From the NCBI RefSeq assembly GCF_020832045.1, contig NZ_JAFIFK010000001.1, forward strand, positions 1 to 54,335: 54,335 nucleotides of DNA. Reading direction: 5' to 3'. Position 1 is the stretch's first letter. Every line of letters starts with the position of its first letter. The DNA comes from Halomonas sp. Lineage in GTDB: Bacteria; Pseudomonadota; Gammaproteobacteria; Pseudomonadales; Halomonadaceae. Of this stretch, positions 33,998-43,051 are shown piece by piece. Made by a program: the position numbers and the translations under genes. The notes under the pieces were generated by a model. The model had not been told where the DNA came from. It ran no database searches and worked only from the letters and a program-made list of their open reading frames with translations.

Positions 33998-35222
33998 TAA
34001 AAATTTTGCAAAGCTTATGCCTTCGTCAATGCCGGAAGCGGCACTGCAGCGACTCCCAGCCTGGCGCTGGCTGTTTCCGCTGGCGGCCCTGCATGCCGCT
34101 CTGACGGTGCCGCTCTCGTTGCTGGCGCTTTATCACGGCTGGGCGACGGTGCAGCTGGCGACACCTGCCGCCCATGCGCGGGAAATGCTGTTCGGTTTTG
34201 CCTTGGCAGTGATTGCCGGCTACCTGCTGGGGCCGGTGCCACGGCGACATCTGGCTTTACTGGTGGTCCTATGGTTGGTAGGCCGGTTAGGCGTGCTGGC
34301 GTGGCCGGGTGCTCTGCTGGCCTCGCTGGCCGACGCTGCCTTCGCACTTTGGGTGGCAGCACGCCTGGTTCCGCGCTTCCTTGCCGCCAAGAAATGGCGC
34401 AACCGGCTGTTGTCCCCCTTGCTGGGCATGATCTGCATGCTGGCTGTGGTAACCCTGACGTGGCGCTACCTTGATGGTATGCCGACCACGGCACCGCTGA
34501 TGCATCAAAGCGTTCTATGGTTGGTACTGTTGATGACCTTCATGGGCGGGCGGGTCATCGCTCCAGCGGTCAATGGCTACACGATGCGTGAATTTCGAGT
34601 GCCCGGCAGCGGTGTGCAGCCGCGTCTGGAGGCAGCGCTGATCCTGCTGCTTGGGCTGGCGCCCTTCATCATGTTGCTGGACATGTTGCAGCCGTTAGCT
34701 GCCTTGCTGGTGTTGGCAGCGAGCCTGCTGGTGCTCTATCGCATCTGGAGCTGGGGGCCGCTGCGCAGTCGCCTGCGGCCTGACTTGCAGGTGCTGATGC
34801 TGGGCTACGCCTGGATTGCCATCGGCCTCGTGCTGTTGGCACGCAGCTGGTGGGCACCTCTGCATGCCAGCACAGCGTTGCACGCCTTTACGGTGGGGGC
34901 GCTGGGTACCCTGGCCAGCGGCATCATGCTGCGCCATGCCATTTTGCGGGCGAGACAGCACCCCGAGCGGGAGTGGGTCTGGCTGCCGCTGGCCGGCCTG
35001 TTCGCTGTTTCCGCCGTGCTGCGCCTGTGGGCGATCGAGGCAGGCGGCGCCTGGCTCGCGTTGCTATGGGGCTCGGCCTTGGCCTGGAGCCTGGGCTGGC
35101 TGCTGGTCGCCTGGCGTCTGGCGATGTGGATAGCGCTTGCGGACAGGGCGGCTGTCGCAGCGCGAGCTGACAAACTTGACTCGGGACAAGAGAGCGGCGG
35201 GCTGTCGAGACGACGCCGCTAG
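33993..35222 (+). CDS. nnrS: NnrS family heme/copper membrane protein
   Basis: 409 residues with about ten to twelve membrane helices. The N-terminal FPLAALHAALTVPLSLLALYHGW and HAREMLFGFALAVIAGYLLG, and the HAFTVGALGTLASGIMLRHA region, match NnrS, which protects against nitrosative stress in some bacteria. It precedes hemN by 70 bases on the same strand. The start is ATG 33993; the NsrR-like box overlaps it. Confidence 0.88.
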   Translation: MFKNFAKLMPSSMPEAALQRLPAWRWLFPLAALHAALTVPLSLLALYHGWATVQLATPAAHAREMLFGFALAVIAGYLLGPVPRRHLALLVVLWLVGRLGVLAWPGALLASLADAAFALWVAARLVPRFLAAKKWRNRLLSPLLGMICMLAVVTLTWRYLDGMPTTAPLMHQSVLWLVLLMTFMGGRVIAPAVNGYTMREFRVPGSGVQPRLEAALILLLGLAPFIMLLDMLQPLAALLVLAASLLVLYRIWSWGPLRSRLRPDLQVLMLGYAWIAIGLVLLARSWWAPLHASTALHAFTVGALGTLASGIMLRHAILRARQHPEREWVWLPLAGLFAVSAVLRLWAIEAGGAWLALLWGSALAWSLGWLLVAWRLAMWIALADRAAVAARADKLDSGQESGGLSRRRR

Positions 35223-35292
35223 CCGATGTCATACTCTCGGGCATTGGGCATGGCGCGCACCATGCCGAGGTTTCAAGAGGCTTTTATCGATC

Positions 35293-36678
35293 ATGCATGA
35301 CGATCTGTTGTTCAATCGCCCGCTGGTGGAAAAGTACGACCGCCCCGGGCCGCGCTATACCTCCTACCCGACCGCGCCCCAGTTCCATGCGGCCTTCGCC
35401 GAGGACGACTACCGCGCCGCTGCCGAGCGCAGCAATCGCGTTTCATCGCCCAAGCCCCTGTCGGTCTACGTGCACATCCCGTTCTGCAAGAGCCTGTGCT
35501 ACTACTGCGCCTGCAACAAGATCATCACCCACAATACTGAGCGGGCTGCCGAGTACCTGGGCTGGCTGAAGGAGGAAATCGGGGTACAGGGGGCACTCTT
35601 CGACGAGACGCGGCGCATGACCCAGCTGCATCTGGGCGGCGGCACGCCCACCTACCTGAGCAACGCCCAGCTCGGTGAGTTAATGGCGGCTCTCGACGAG
35701 GCGTTCCATTTCGCTCCGGCGGAAGAGCGCGAGTTCTCTCTCGAGGTGGACCCGCGTACGGTCACCCCTGAGCAGATCCACGAACTCCATGACCTTGGAT
35801 TCAACCGGCTGAGCTTCGGTGTGCAGGACTTCGACGAAGAGGTGCAGAAGGCCGTCAATCGCGTGCAGAGCGAGGCACAGGTAATCGAGCTGGTGGCCGC
35901 GGCACGCGAAGCCGGCTTCCAGTCGGTCAGCGTGGATCTGATTTACGGACTGCCGCTACAGACGGTGGCGAGTTTCGATACTACTCTTGCCAAGATCATA
36001 GCGCTGCGCCCCGACCGTATTGCCGCTTATAGCTACGCCCACCTGCCGGACCTGTTCAAGGCTCAGCGGCTGATTCGCCCCGAGGACATGCCGCCGCCGG
36101 AGCGCAAGCTGGAGCTGCTCGAGCTGACCATTCGCCGCCTGACCGCAGCCGGCTACGTCTACATCGGCATGGATCACTTCGCCCTGCCCGACGACGAACT
36201 CACCCTGGCCAAGGAGAACGGTACCCTGCAGCGCAACTTCCAGGGTTACTCCACCCATGCCGATTGCGACATGATCGGCCTGGGCATCACCTCCATCGGC
36301 AAGGTAGGCGACAGCTACAGCCAGAGCGTCAAGGAGACTGCTCAGTATCAGGCGCGGCTCGAGGCGGGGCGGCTGCCGGTGATGCGCGGCTATCGCCTCA
36401 ACGACGACGACCGCCTGCGCCGCGACGTGATCAACGCCCTGATGTGCCACGGGAGGATCGATTTTGCCGATATCGAAGCGCGCCACGATATCGTCTTTCG
36501 CGACTATTTCGCCGATGCCCTCGGCCAGCTCGAGGAGATGCAGGCCGATGGCTTGTTATCGATACGCGACGAGGAGATCGAAGTACTACCCGCCGGGCGT
36601 TTGATGATGCGTAACATGGCGATGGCCTTCGATGCCTACCTCAAGCCTAACGAAGGGCGCTTCTCCCGAACGGTATGA
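35293..36678 (+). CDS. hemN: Oxygen-independent coproporphyrinogen III oxidase
   Basis: 461 residues from ATG 35293 (MHDDLLFNRPL). A radical-SAM enzyme that converts coproporphyrinogen III to protoporphyrinogen IX without O2. The 4Fe-4S cysteines are C65, C69 and C72 in the HIPFCKSLCYYC motif (E. coli C62/66/69). The N-terminal GPRYTSYPTAPQF motif and the length agree with HemN. It allows heme synthesis under denitrifying conditions. Confidence 0.95.
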   Translation: MHDDLLFNRPLVEKYDRPGPRYTSYPTAPQFHAAFAEDDYRAAAERSNRVSSPKPLSVYVHIPFCKSLCYYCACNKIITHNTERAAEYLGWLKEEIGVQGALFDETRRMTQLHLGGGTPTYLSNAQLGELMAALDEAFHFAPAEEREFSLEVDPRTVTPEQIHELHDLGFNRLSFGVQDFDEEVQKAVNRVQSEAQVIELVAAAREAGFQSVSVDLIYGLPLQTVASFDTTLAKIIALRPDRIAAYSYAHLPDLFKAQRLIRPEDMPPPERKLELLELTIRRLTAAGYVYIGMDHFALPDDELTLAKENGTLQRNFQGYSTHADCDMIGLGITSIGKVGDSYSQSVKETAQYQARLEAGRLPVMRGYRLNDDDRLRRDVINALMCHGRIDFADIEARHDIVFRDYFADALGQLEEMQADGLLSIRDEEIEVLPAGRLMMRNMAMAFDAYLKPNEGRFSRTV

Positions 36679-36695
36679 CGTGCTCCGACGTGAAG

Positions 36696-36717
36696 ACGGC
36701 GCCCCGCGGGGCGCCGT
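36696..36717. terminator. Palindromic terminator between hemN and ytfE
   Basis: A 22-base perfect palindrome (ACGGCGCCCC and its complement) followed by TTCTCGT. It lies between convergent hemN and ytfE and can serve both. Confidence 0.65.
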
Positions 36718-36735
36718 TCTCGTGTAAGGCGGGTC

Positions 36736-37392
36736 TCAAACGGCGCGTTCGAACAGCAGATTGTTTTCCAGATGAATATGCTCCATCAGGTCCTCGCGGA
36801 ACTCGCGCAGGCCGGTGTAGAGCGCTCGCCAGGTCGTGCAGGCGCCCTTGGGTGGGGTGATGTCGTCGGTGAGCAGCATCACCTGCTCCAGGTTCTCGCC
36901 ATGGTCGTCGTGCTCCTGGCGCATCACCGCGATCGGCCCCTGGGCCTGGACGCCCATGCCGCTACGCAGCATGGGGAAGAGAATCTGCTCCTCCTTTTGC
37001 ATGTGGCTCTCCATCTCCTGATGAATATCCATCAGTAGATCGGCAAGGCCATTGGGGCAGCTCTCGCGCTCGCCGTGTACCTGCTCCACGCGTCGTGCCA
37101 TGCGGATCAGCTCGGGCAGCTGAGCGCGATGTACGTCGTGGTAGCGCGTGAGGATATGGTCGATCAGTTCCTCGTTGCTGGCCTCGCGCCAATCGCGCTG
37201 CTCGCCGCTAGCGGCCGGCAGCGCCTCGAGTTCGGCCACCAGCCGATCGACATGCAGGCCGGCGCGCTCGGCCGCCTGACGCAGACTGATGCGTCCGCCA
37301 CAGCAGAAGTCGATGTTGTGAGCGTGAAAGATCCGAGTGGCACCGGGCAGTGACAGGGCGATACGGCCTACGGTCTGTTCGAGCAGGTTCAT
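36736..37392 (-). CDS. ytfE: Iron-sulfur cluster repair di-iron protein (YtfE/RIC)
   Basis: 218 residues: N-terminal DUF542-type domain with DFCCGG (Cys30, Cys31), then a hemerythrin-like four-helix domain with His residues (HDVHRAQLPEL, HMQKEEQILFPML, HDDHGENLEQV, HIHLENNLLF) that bind two irons. It restores Fe-S clusters damaged by NO or oxidants. Divergent from norR, with a sigma-54 promoter 36 bases ahead of its start; NorR control is therefore likely. Confidence 0.95.
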   Translation of the reverse strand: MNLLEQTVGRIALSLPGATRIFHAHNIDFCCGGRISLRQAAERAGLHVDRLVAELEALPAASGEQRDWREASNEELIDHILTRYHDVHRAQLPELIRMARRVEQVHGERESCPNGLADLLMDIHQEMESHMQKEEQILFPMLRSGMGVQAQGPIAVMRQEHDDHGENLEQVMLLTDDITPPKGACTTWRALYTGLREFREDLMEHIHLENNLLFERAV

Positions 37393-37427
37393 GCGGTTGC
37401 CTCTGAAGGGATGTGTCAGTCTTTTAG

Positions 37428-37443
37428 AGCAAGCGCCGTGCCA
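37428..37443 (-). promoter_or_regulatory. Sigma-54 (-24/-12) promoter of ytfE
   Basis: On the minus strand TGGCAC-N5-TTGCT, which fits the sigma-54 consensus TGGCAC-N5-TTGCW fully. It lies 36 bases upstream of the ytfE start and would need an activator such as NorR. Confidence 0.9.
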
Positions 37444-37483
37444 GATTTATTCTGATGATATTTCAAAGTGTTGTGTTATCGAT

Positions 37484-37541
37484 GGTGAAAATAACCATGA
37501 AGTGATAGGGTGATAATTACCCATTAAAGGTAAATTTCACC
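37484..37541. promoter_or_regulatory. Three NorR enhancer sites
   Basis: GGTGAAAATAACC (37484-37496), GGTGATAATTACC (37509-37521) and GGTAAATTTCACC (37529-37541) all have the GT-N7-AC core of NorR sites. Starts are 25 and 20 bases apart. They lie behind the sigma-54 promoter of ytfE; the third ends immediately before the norR start codon, so NorR may also repress its own gene. Confidence 0.85.
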
Positions 37542-39071
37542 ATGCTTGACGATTCCCTGCTGGCCGATCTGTCGGCCGATTTGCCCAGTGCGGTGCGCCT
37601 GCAGCGCTTGGTGCGTACCCTGCGCGAGGGCTTTCGCTGTGGCGCGGTGTGTCTGTTGCGCTTGCAGGAGGGCATGCTGGTACCGGTAGCGGTGGAGGGG
37701 CTGGTGCGCGAGGCGCTGGGGCGGCGCTTCGATGTGGCTCGGCACCCGCGCCTGGCCACCATTCTCACCAGCCGCCGCGCTACGCGGTTTCCACCGGACT
37801 CGACCCTGCCCGATCCCTACGACGGCCTGGTCGAGCAGCAGCCGGGGGAGCCGCTGCACGTTCACGACTGTATGGGCATCAGCCTGCACGTCGAAGGGGA
37901 GCCCTGGGGCGTGCTGACCTTGGACGCCCTGGTGGCCGGCACCTTCGACGAGAGCTCGCAAACGTCGCTGGAGCGCTTTGCGCTGCTCGTCGAGGCCGCC
38001 GTACGCGTATCGCGTATGGAGCAGGAGGTGCGTGCGCTGCGCATGGCGCCCCATGGCACGGTCACACATGCCAAGTCGGGTGACGGGGGTGAAATTCTCG
38101 GTCATAGCACCGAACTGCAGCGGCTATTGCGCGAACTCGACGTCGTCGCCGATTCGGATCTCCCGGTACTGCTCAGCGGTGAAACCGGCGTCGGCAAGGA
38201 GCTCTTTGCATGGCGCCTGCATCAGCGTTCCCCGCGCCGCAAACGGCCGCTGGTGCAGGTCAACTGCGCCGCCCTGCCGGAAACCCTGGCCGAAAGCGAG
38301 CTGTTCGGCCACGTCAAAGGGGCGTTCTCCGGTGCTTCGGCAGATCGTGCAGGACGCTTCGAAGCCGCCGAAGGCGGCAGCCTGTTTCTCGACGAGGTGG
38401 GCGAACTGCCGCTCACGATTCAGGCCAAGTTGCTGCGTGCCCTGCAGAATGGTGAAGTCCAGCGTCTGGGTGAAGATACCCCGCGGCGGGTCGATGTGCG
38501 CATCATCGCCGCCACCAACCGGCAGCTGGCCGACGGAGTGCGTGACGGTCACTTCCGCGCCGACCTCTATCATCGCCTGTCGGTCTACCCGGTCCTCATT
38601 CCACCGCTGCGGGAGCGCGGCAGCGACGTGCTGGTGTTGGCCGGGCATTTCCTCGAGATCAACCGCGCGCGACTCGGCGTGCGCAGCCTGAGATTGTCCT
38701 CGGCGGCAGAGGCGGCCCTGCTGGCTTATCACTGGCCGGGCAACATACGCGAGCTGGAGCACGTGATCAGTCGGGCGGCGATCAAGGCGCTTGGCCATGG
38801 TGCCCGACGTGACGATATCGTCACGCTTCAGCCCGAATGGCTCGACTTGTCGCATGGGCAACCGTTGAACGCCACGCCAGGCAAGGCAAGCAGGGCGGAA
38901 ACAGTCGATGAGGTTGAGCAGCCACTGCGCCACCAGGTCGAATTCGCCCAGCGCCAAGCCATTCGCAGTGCGCTGGCGGCATGCAACGGCAGCTGGGCGA
39001 AAGCGGCTCGCCGGCTCGCCGTTGACCCTAGCAATCTACACAAACTGGCCCGCCGCTTGGGGATCAAATAG
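37542..39071 (+). CDS. norR: NO-responsive sigma-54 activator NorR
   Basis: 509 residues: N-terminal GAF domain binding a non-heme iron (residues ~20-150, including HDCMGIS, the counterpart of the NO-sensing Cys region), a AAA+ domain with Walker A GETGVGKE, the GAFSGA loop (GAFTGA with Ser for Thr), Walker [13 protein letters not shown] and R-finger region, and a C-terminal Fis-type helix-turn-helix ([13 protein letters not shown]). It turns on ytfE from the divergent sigma-54 promoter. Confidence 0.93.
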   Translation: MLDDSLLADLSADLPSAVRLQRLVRTLREGFRCGAVCLLRLQEGMLVPVAVEGLVREALGRRFDVARHPRLATILTSRRATRFPPDSTLPDPYDGLVEQQPGEPLHVHDCMGISLHVEGEPWGVLTLDALVAGTFDESSQTSLERFALLVEAAVRVSRMEQEVRALRMAPHGTVTHAKSGDGGEILGHSTELQRLLRELDVVADSDLPVLLSGETGVGKELFAWRLHQRSPRRKRPLVQVNCAALPETLAESELFGHVKGAFSGASADRAGRFEAAEGGSLFLDEVGELPLTIQAKLLRALQNGEVQRLGEDTPRRVDVRIIAATNRQLADGVRDGHFRADLYHRLSVYPVLIPPLRERGSDVLVLAGHFLEINRARLGVRSLRLSSAAEAALLAYHWPGNIRELEHVISRAAIKALGHGARRDDIVTLQPEWLDLSHGQPLNATPGKASRAETVDEVEQPLRHQVEFAQRQAIRSALAACNGSWAKAARRLAVDPSNLHKLARRLGIK

Positions 39072-39103
39072 TTACCGCATTGCAAGAGGGGAAACGTTAA
39101 AAA

Positions 39104-39119
39104 ACCCCATATATGGTGC
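39104..39119 (+). promoter_or_regulatory. NrdR box 1 upstream of ubiT-nrdJ
   Basis: ACCCCATATATGGTGC matches 12 of 16 positions of the NrdR-box consensus (acaCwATATATwGtgt). It lies 32 bases after the norR stop. Confidence 0.7.
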
Positions 39120-39134
39120 TTGATTCGTTCGGTC

Positions 39135-39150
39135 TGGCTATATATGGTGG
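39135..39150 (+). promoter_or_regulatory. NrdR box 2 upstream of ubiT-nrdJ
   Basis: TGGCTATATATGGTGG matches 11 of 16. It starts exactly 31 bases after box 1 (15-base gap), the spacing known for NrdR box pairs. The TTGAT between the two boxes is a possible FNR half-site. Confidence 0.7.
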
Positions 39151-39287
39151 CCGAGGCCCAGCTCAGGGGGCATTGCAACAGGCTTGACGCATATCAGTAC
39201 AGGCAGGCGGCGTCGAGCTTAGGATGGACGGTTTCGTGGCCCTGTGGCCGCGCCGAATCCACTGGTTCGCTCCACCGGAGAGTCACT

Positions 39288-39764
39288 ATGTTTCCGCTGC
39301 TCCTGTCGCGTTTGCCGCGTCCGCCCTTACCGACTCACCTGATTCGCGCCATCGACCCCCGCGTGCCGCTGAGGGTAAAGCGCCAACTGATCGAGCCGCT
39401 GCTCAATCGCACCTTCGCCGAGCCCTTGGCCGAGGGCGAGTTCGATGCACTCGAAGGCCGTCGTATCTCGCTGCACATTGAGGACTTGGGCGTACTGCTG
39501 ACTCTGACCCTCGAAGGGGAGCGCTTCCGGCTCAGCCCGGAAGCGGGCGAGGCCACCATTCGCGGCGGCTGGCGCGAATTTCTGTGCCTGGCGACCCGAC
39601 GTGAGGATCCCGATGCGCTGTTCTTCCAGCGGCGTCTGGTGATCGAGGGCGACACCGAACTCGGCCTGATGGTCAAGAACCTGCTGGACAGCCGTGAGGA
39701 AGGGCTGGCGCAGGGCCGCCTCGGCGAGTGGTTGGTGCGCTTCGAGCGCATGGCGCGCCACTGA
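39288..39764 (+). CDS. ubiT: SCP2-domain ubiquinone accessory factor UbiT
   Basis: 158 residues from ATG 39288 (MFPLLLSRLPRP) with GGAG 9 bases ahead. A single SCP2-like lipid-binding domain (residues ~40-150). UbiT, with UbiU and UbiV, is needed to make ubiquinone without O2. UbiU and UbiV are encoded at 52323-54241, so the trio is split here. It is the first gene after the NrdR boxes and is followed 45 bases later by nrdJa, so it is probably part of the reductase operon. Confidence 0.82.
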   Translation: MFPLLLSRLPRPPLPTHLIRAIDPRVPLRVKRQLIEPLLNRTFAEPLAEGEFDALEGRRISLHIEDLGVLLTLTLEGERFRLSPEAGEATIRGGWREFLCLATRREDPDALFFQRRLVIEGDTELGLMVKNLLDSREEGLAQGRLGEWLVRFERMARH

Positions 39765-39809
39765 CGTTGAACGATTCGACTTTTTGACCCTTACTGGAGA
39801 GATCCCTGT

Positions 39810-41921
39810 ATGAGCACTTCCACCAAGGCCGTCAAGACATCTCACGAGGTGCCTATGCAAGCGCCCTCACGTGATATCTGGGACTCCAAGTATCGTCTCA
39901 AGGATCGTCATGGCCGGCCCGTCGACAAGGATGTTGCAGCGACCTGGGAGCGCGTTGCGCGGGCCCTGGCGGCGGTGGAGGGTGACCGGGCCGAGGAGTG
40001 GCTGCCCAAGTTCCGCTGGGCGCTGGAGAACGGCGCCATTCCGGCCGGTCGCATCATGTCCAATGCGGGCGCCGAGGACTACAAGCCGGCGGTGAGCCTG
40101 ATCAACTGTACCGTCTCGCGCACCATCCGTGATTCCATGCACGACATCCTCTCCTCGGTGGTGGATGCCGGCATGACCCTCAAGGCAGGCTGCGGCATCG
40201 GCTACGAGTTTTCCACCCTGCGCCACAAGGGCGCCTTCGTGTTCGGCGCCGGTGCCGGCACCAACGGCCCGCTGGCGTTCATGGATATCTACGACAAGAT
40301 GTGCTTCACGGTGGCCTCGGCGGGTGGGCGCCGCGGCGCCCAGATGGGCACTTTCGACGTCGGCCACCCCGACGTGCGCAGCTTCATCGAGGCCAAGCGC
40401 GAAGCCGGTCGGCTGCGCCAGTTCAACCTCTCGCTGCTGATCACCGACGAATTCATGGAAGCGGTGAAGCAAGACGCCGACTGGCCGCTGGCCTTCCCGC
40501 TACACGCGGGCGAGAAGGCAGACGTCAAGCCCGAGGACCTGATCTACCGCGACTGGCCGGTGGTCGAGGACGCCTATACCGTCGACGCCGAAGGTCGCGT
40601 GGCCTGCCGTATCGTCGAGGTGATCAAGGCCCGCGAGCTGTGGGACACCATCATGCGTTCCACCTACGACTTCGCCGAGCCGGGCTTTATCCTGATCGAC
40701 CAGGTCAACCGCATGAACAACAACTGGTTCTGCGAAGAGGTCCGCGCCACCAATCCCTGCGGCGAGCAGCCCCTGCCGCCGGAAGGCGCCTGCTTATTGG
40801 GCTCAGTCAATCTGACTCGCTTCGTCATCGACCCCTTCGGCAAGAAGCCGCGCTTCGACTGGGAGCGCTATCGCCAGGTGGTGGCGATCTTCACTCGGAT
40901 GCTCGACAACGTGGTCGAGATCAGCGGCCTGCCGCTCGAGGGCCAGCGCCGTGAGATCGAGGCCAAGCGCCGCCACGGCATGGGCTTCCTGGGCCTCGGC
41001 TCGACCCTGACCATGCTCAAGATTCCCTACGGTTCGGCGGAGTCGCTGGCATTCACCGAGGAGGTCAGCCGCAATCTGGCCATTGAAGGGTGGAAACAGG
41101 CACTGGAGCTCTCCCGTGAGAAGGGCATGGCGCCGATCCTTGCCGAGGACTTCGAGATCACGCCGAAGATGCTGCGTGAGCGCCCGGAGCTGGCAAAGGA
41201 TGGCTACGAGATCGGCGACAAGGTGCCCGGACGCATCCTGCACGCCCGCTACAGCCGCTATATGCAGAAGGTCGCCGAGGTGGAGCCGGAGCTGGTCGCG
41301 GCACTGGCCGAGCACGGCGCACGCTTTACCCACCACAGCTCCATCGCGCCGACCGGCACCATCTCGCTGTCGCTGGGCAATAACGCCTCCAACGGCATCG
41401 AGCCGTCGTTCTCGCACCGCTACTTCCGCAACGTGATTCAGTCGGGCAAGAAGACCAAGGAGCAGGTGGAGGTGGTCTCCTTCGAGCTCGCCGCCTACCG
41501 TCACTTCATCGCCAGCGACGCGGTAGAGAGCGACCTGCCCGACTACTTCATCACCGCCGATGCGGTGACCCCACCGCAGCACGTGGCGGTGCAGGCCGCG
41601 GCCCAGGCGTGGGTCGACTCGGCAATCTCCAAGACGGTCAACGTGCCCACCGACTTCCCCTTCGAGCAGTTCAAGGATCTTTATCTGGACGCCTACCAGA
41701 GCAAGCTCAAGGGCTGCACCACCTTCCGCTTCAACCCTGAGGCCTTCCAGGGCGTGCTGGTGCGCGAGGACGACCTCAAGAACACCACCTACGTGTTCGA
41801 GTTGGAGAACGGCGAGACGCTGGAGCTCTCCGGCGACGAGAAGGTGATCTACGACGGCGAAGAGCACAACGCGGCGAACCTGTACGACGCGCTGAAGGAA
41901 GGCACCTATGGAAAATGGTGA
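39810..41921 (+). CDS. nrdJa: Adenosylcobalamin-dependent class II ribonucleotide reductase, large subunit
   Basis: 703 residues. Ten-stranded barrel with the radical/substrate loop NPCGEQPLPPEGACL and the NCTVSRT redox Cys; the B12-dependent type (no glycyl radical, no ATP-cone). It lacks the C-terminal part, which is on the separate nrdJb, as in Pseudomonas. It reduces ribonucleotides to deoxy forms in both oxic and anoxic conditions. No cobalamin riboswitch was seen. Confidence 0.93.
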   Translation: MSTSTKAVKTSHEVPMQAPSRDIWDSKYRLKDRHGRPVDKDVAATWERVARALAAVEGDRAEEWLPKFRWALENGAIPAGRIMSNAGAEDYKPAVSLINCTVSRTIRDSMHDILSSVVDAGMTLKAGCGIGYEFSTLRHKGAFVFGAGAGTNGPLAFMDIYDKMCFTVASAGGRRGAQMGTFDVGHPDVRSFIEAKREAGRLRQFNLSLLITDEFMEAVKQDADWPLAFPLHAGEKADVKPEDLIYRDWPVVEDAYTVDAEGRVACRIVEVIKARELWDTIMRSTYDFAEPGFILIDQVNRMNNNWFCEEVRATNPCGEQPLPPEGACLLGSVNLTRFVIDPFGKKPRFDWERYRQVVAIFTRMLDNVVEISGLPLEGQRREIEAKRRHGMGFLGLGSTLTMLKIPYGSAESLAFTEEVSRNLAIEGWKQALELSREKGMAPILAEDFEITPKMLRERPELAKDGYEIGDKVPGRILHARYSRYMQKVAEVEPELVAALAEHGARFTHHSSIAPTGTISLSLGNNASNGIEPSFSHRYFRNVIQSGKKTKEQVEVVSFELAAYRHFIASDAVESDLPDYFITADAVTPPQHVAVQAAAQAWVDSAISKTVNVPTDFPFEQFKDLYLDAYQSKLKGCTTFRFNPEAFQGVLVREDDLKNTTYVFELENGETLELSGDEKVIYDGEEHNAANLYDALKEGTYGKW

Positions 41922-41950
41922 GCCTGTGAACCTTCAGCTACCGGTAGCGA

Positions 41951-42060
41951 GGGGCGCCGGGGACAGGCCGAAGAGGAGGTCCTTCGCCATGAATGGCGAA
42001 GTTAGCGCCCAGGGATGGGTTTACAGCGCCTCCTCGCAGGCCTGTCGACGGATCAGCCCC
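41951..42060. repeat. Structured intergenic element between nrdJa and nrdJb
   Basis: The arms GACAGGCC-N3-GAGGAGG (41962-41979) and CCTCCTC-N3-GGCCTGTC (42029-42046) are fully complementary across a symmetric 3-base loop. GGGGC (41951-41955) can pair with GCCCC (42056-42060). An inner hairpin CTTCGCC/GGCGAAG (41982-42001) sits inside. From memory, similar elements are dispersed in Halomonas genomes; only one copy is visible here. Confidence 0.6.
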
Positions 42061-42104
42061 GAGCCGCTGTATGCCGTTCAACCTTTTTCCGCAGGAGCCC
42101 CGTG

Positions 42105-42860
42105 ATGGCCGTCGAAATCAAGTCCAAGATCGTTTCCTACAGCGTCAAGAAGGCGGTGCAAGAGGCGCCGCTGGCCGACGAGAACCCACTCACGGTGCGC
42201 ATTCCCTCGCGCCCGGAAGGGACGCTTGAGGCCGTCTCCGAGAAGATCTCCTATGTCGGCGCCGAGGGGCGCAAGAAGGTCTATCTGCTGGTCTCCTTCA
42301 TGCCGGTGGAGGGCGTGCTCGACGGCAAACGCGTGGTGATCGAGCGCCCGGTGGAGTTTTTCTTCCCCTCCGGCCAGCTCTCCAGCGAGCACCAGTGGAT
42401 CACCGCCACCATGCGCAGCCTGTCGCTGGCCGCCCGCGGCGGCTACGTCACCCAGGCGGTGGCCGACCTGCGCAAGGTGGCCTGGGACAAGGGCCTGGTG
42501 CGCTGCGGCATGAACCGCTGGGGCAAGCCGATGTTCCACGACTCGGAAGTTGCTGCCATCGCCTGGTCGATTCAGCAGATCCTCTATCGCCGCGGCTTCC
42601 TCGACCAGGACGGCAACCAGGTGCCGGTGGAGGAGCTGGTGCGTCGCTACGCCCATCGCCTGACCCACGGCCACCCCTGGCAGCCGCCCACTCCGGAAGA
42701 GGAAGCCCTGGCCGAGAAGCAGGCCAAGGCGGCAGTCGCCGACGAGAAGGGCGACGGCCCCACGGTGGTGGGCCACTGCCCGGAGTGCCGCGGCGAGCTG
42801 ATCATGATGGATGGGTGCCCTACCTGTTACGCAGGATGTGGCTGGTCCAAGTGTGGCTGA
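42105..42860 (+). CDS. nrdJb: Class II ribonucleotide reductase, small/C-terminal subunit
   Basis: 251 residues. N-terminal domain (residues ~1-170) of the split NrdJ, then a linker and a C-terminal zinc finger/redox tail with CPECRGELIMMDGCPTCYAGCGWSKCG-type cysteines (residues ~225-251) that re-reduce the active site. The ATG at 42105 has GCAGGAG upstream. It works with NrdJa. A gap of 183 bases separates the two genes. Confidence 0.9.
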   Translation: MAVEIKSKIVSYSVKKAVQEAPLADENPLTVRIPSRPEGTLEAVSEKISYVGAEGRKKVYLLVSFMPVEGVLDGKRVVIERPVEFFFPSGQLSSEHQWITATMRSLSLAARGGYVTQAVADLRKVAWDKGLVRCGMNRWGKPMFHDSEVAAIAWSIQQILYRRGFLDQDGNQVPVEELVRRYAHRLTHGHPWQPPTPEEEALAEKQAKAAVADEKGDGPTVVGHCPECRGELIMMDGCPTCYAGCGWSKCG

Positions 42861-42884
42861 ACCGCCGCTATATGCTGTTCGCTC

Positions 42885-42904
42885 GGGGCCGCTACTGCGG
42901 CCCC
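42885..42904 (+). terminator. Hairpin after nrdJb
   Basis: GGGGCCGC, loop TACT, GCGGCCCC, 25 bases after the stop. No T-run, so moderate. Confidence 0.5.
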
Positions 42905-42944
42905 GATGCGTTGGGCTAGGGGGTAAGTGATACCTGACGCGACA

Positions 42945-42974
42945 TTGGCAAAATCTGGTGTCATGTCATAGTTT
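42945..42974 (+). promoter_or_regulatory. Possible sigma-70 promoter of the nucleoside operon
   Basis: TTGGCA (42945-42950) and TAGTTT (42969-42974) are separated by 18 bases and sit 78 bases before the transporter gene. Both are imperfect. Confidence 0.3.
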
Positions 42975-43051
42975 TAACGCCTCACGGTTCGTACGGCAGT
43001 ACAGCACGACACATGCGGTGAGCCAGCCCCCTGGACAGGAAGGATCCTACG

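Noticed and set aside
35176..35189. TTGACTCGGGACAA as an FNR box for hemN.
   Set aside because: The second half matches poorly and the site is inside nnrS; left as too weak.
39151..39287. Cobalamin riboswitch upstream of nrdJ.
   Set aside because: No B12-box or fitting fold was seen; the only clear control sites are the NrdR boxes.
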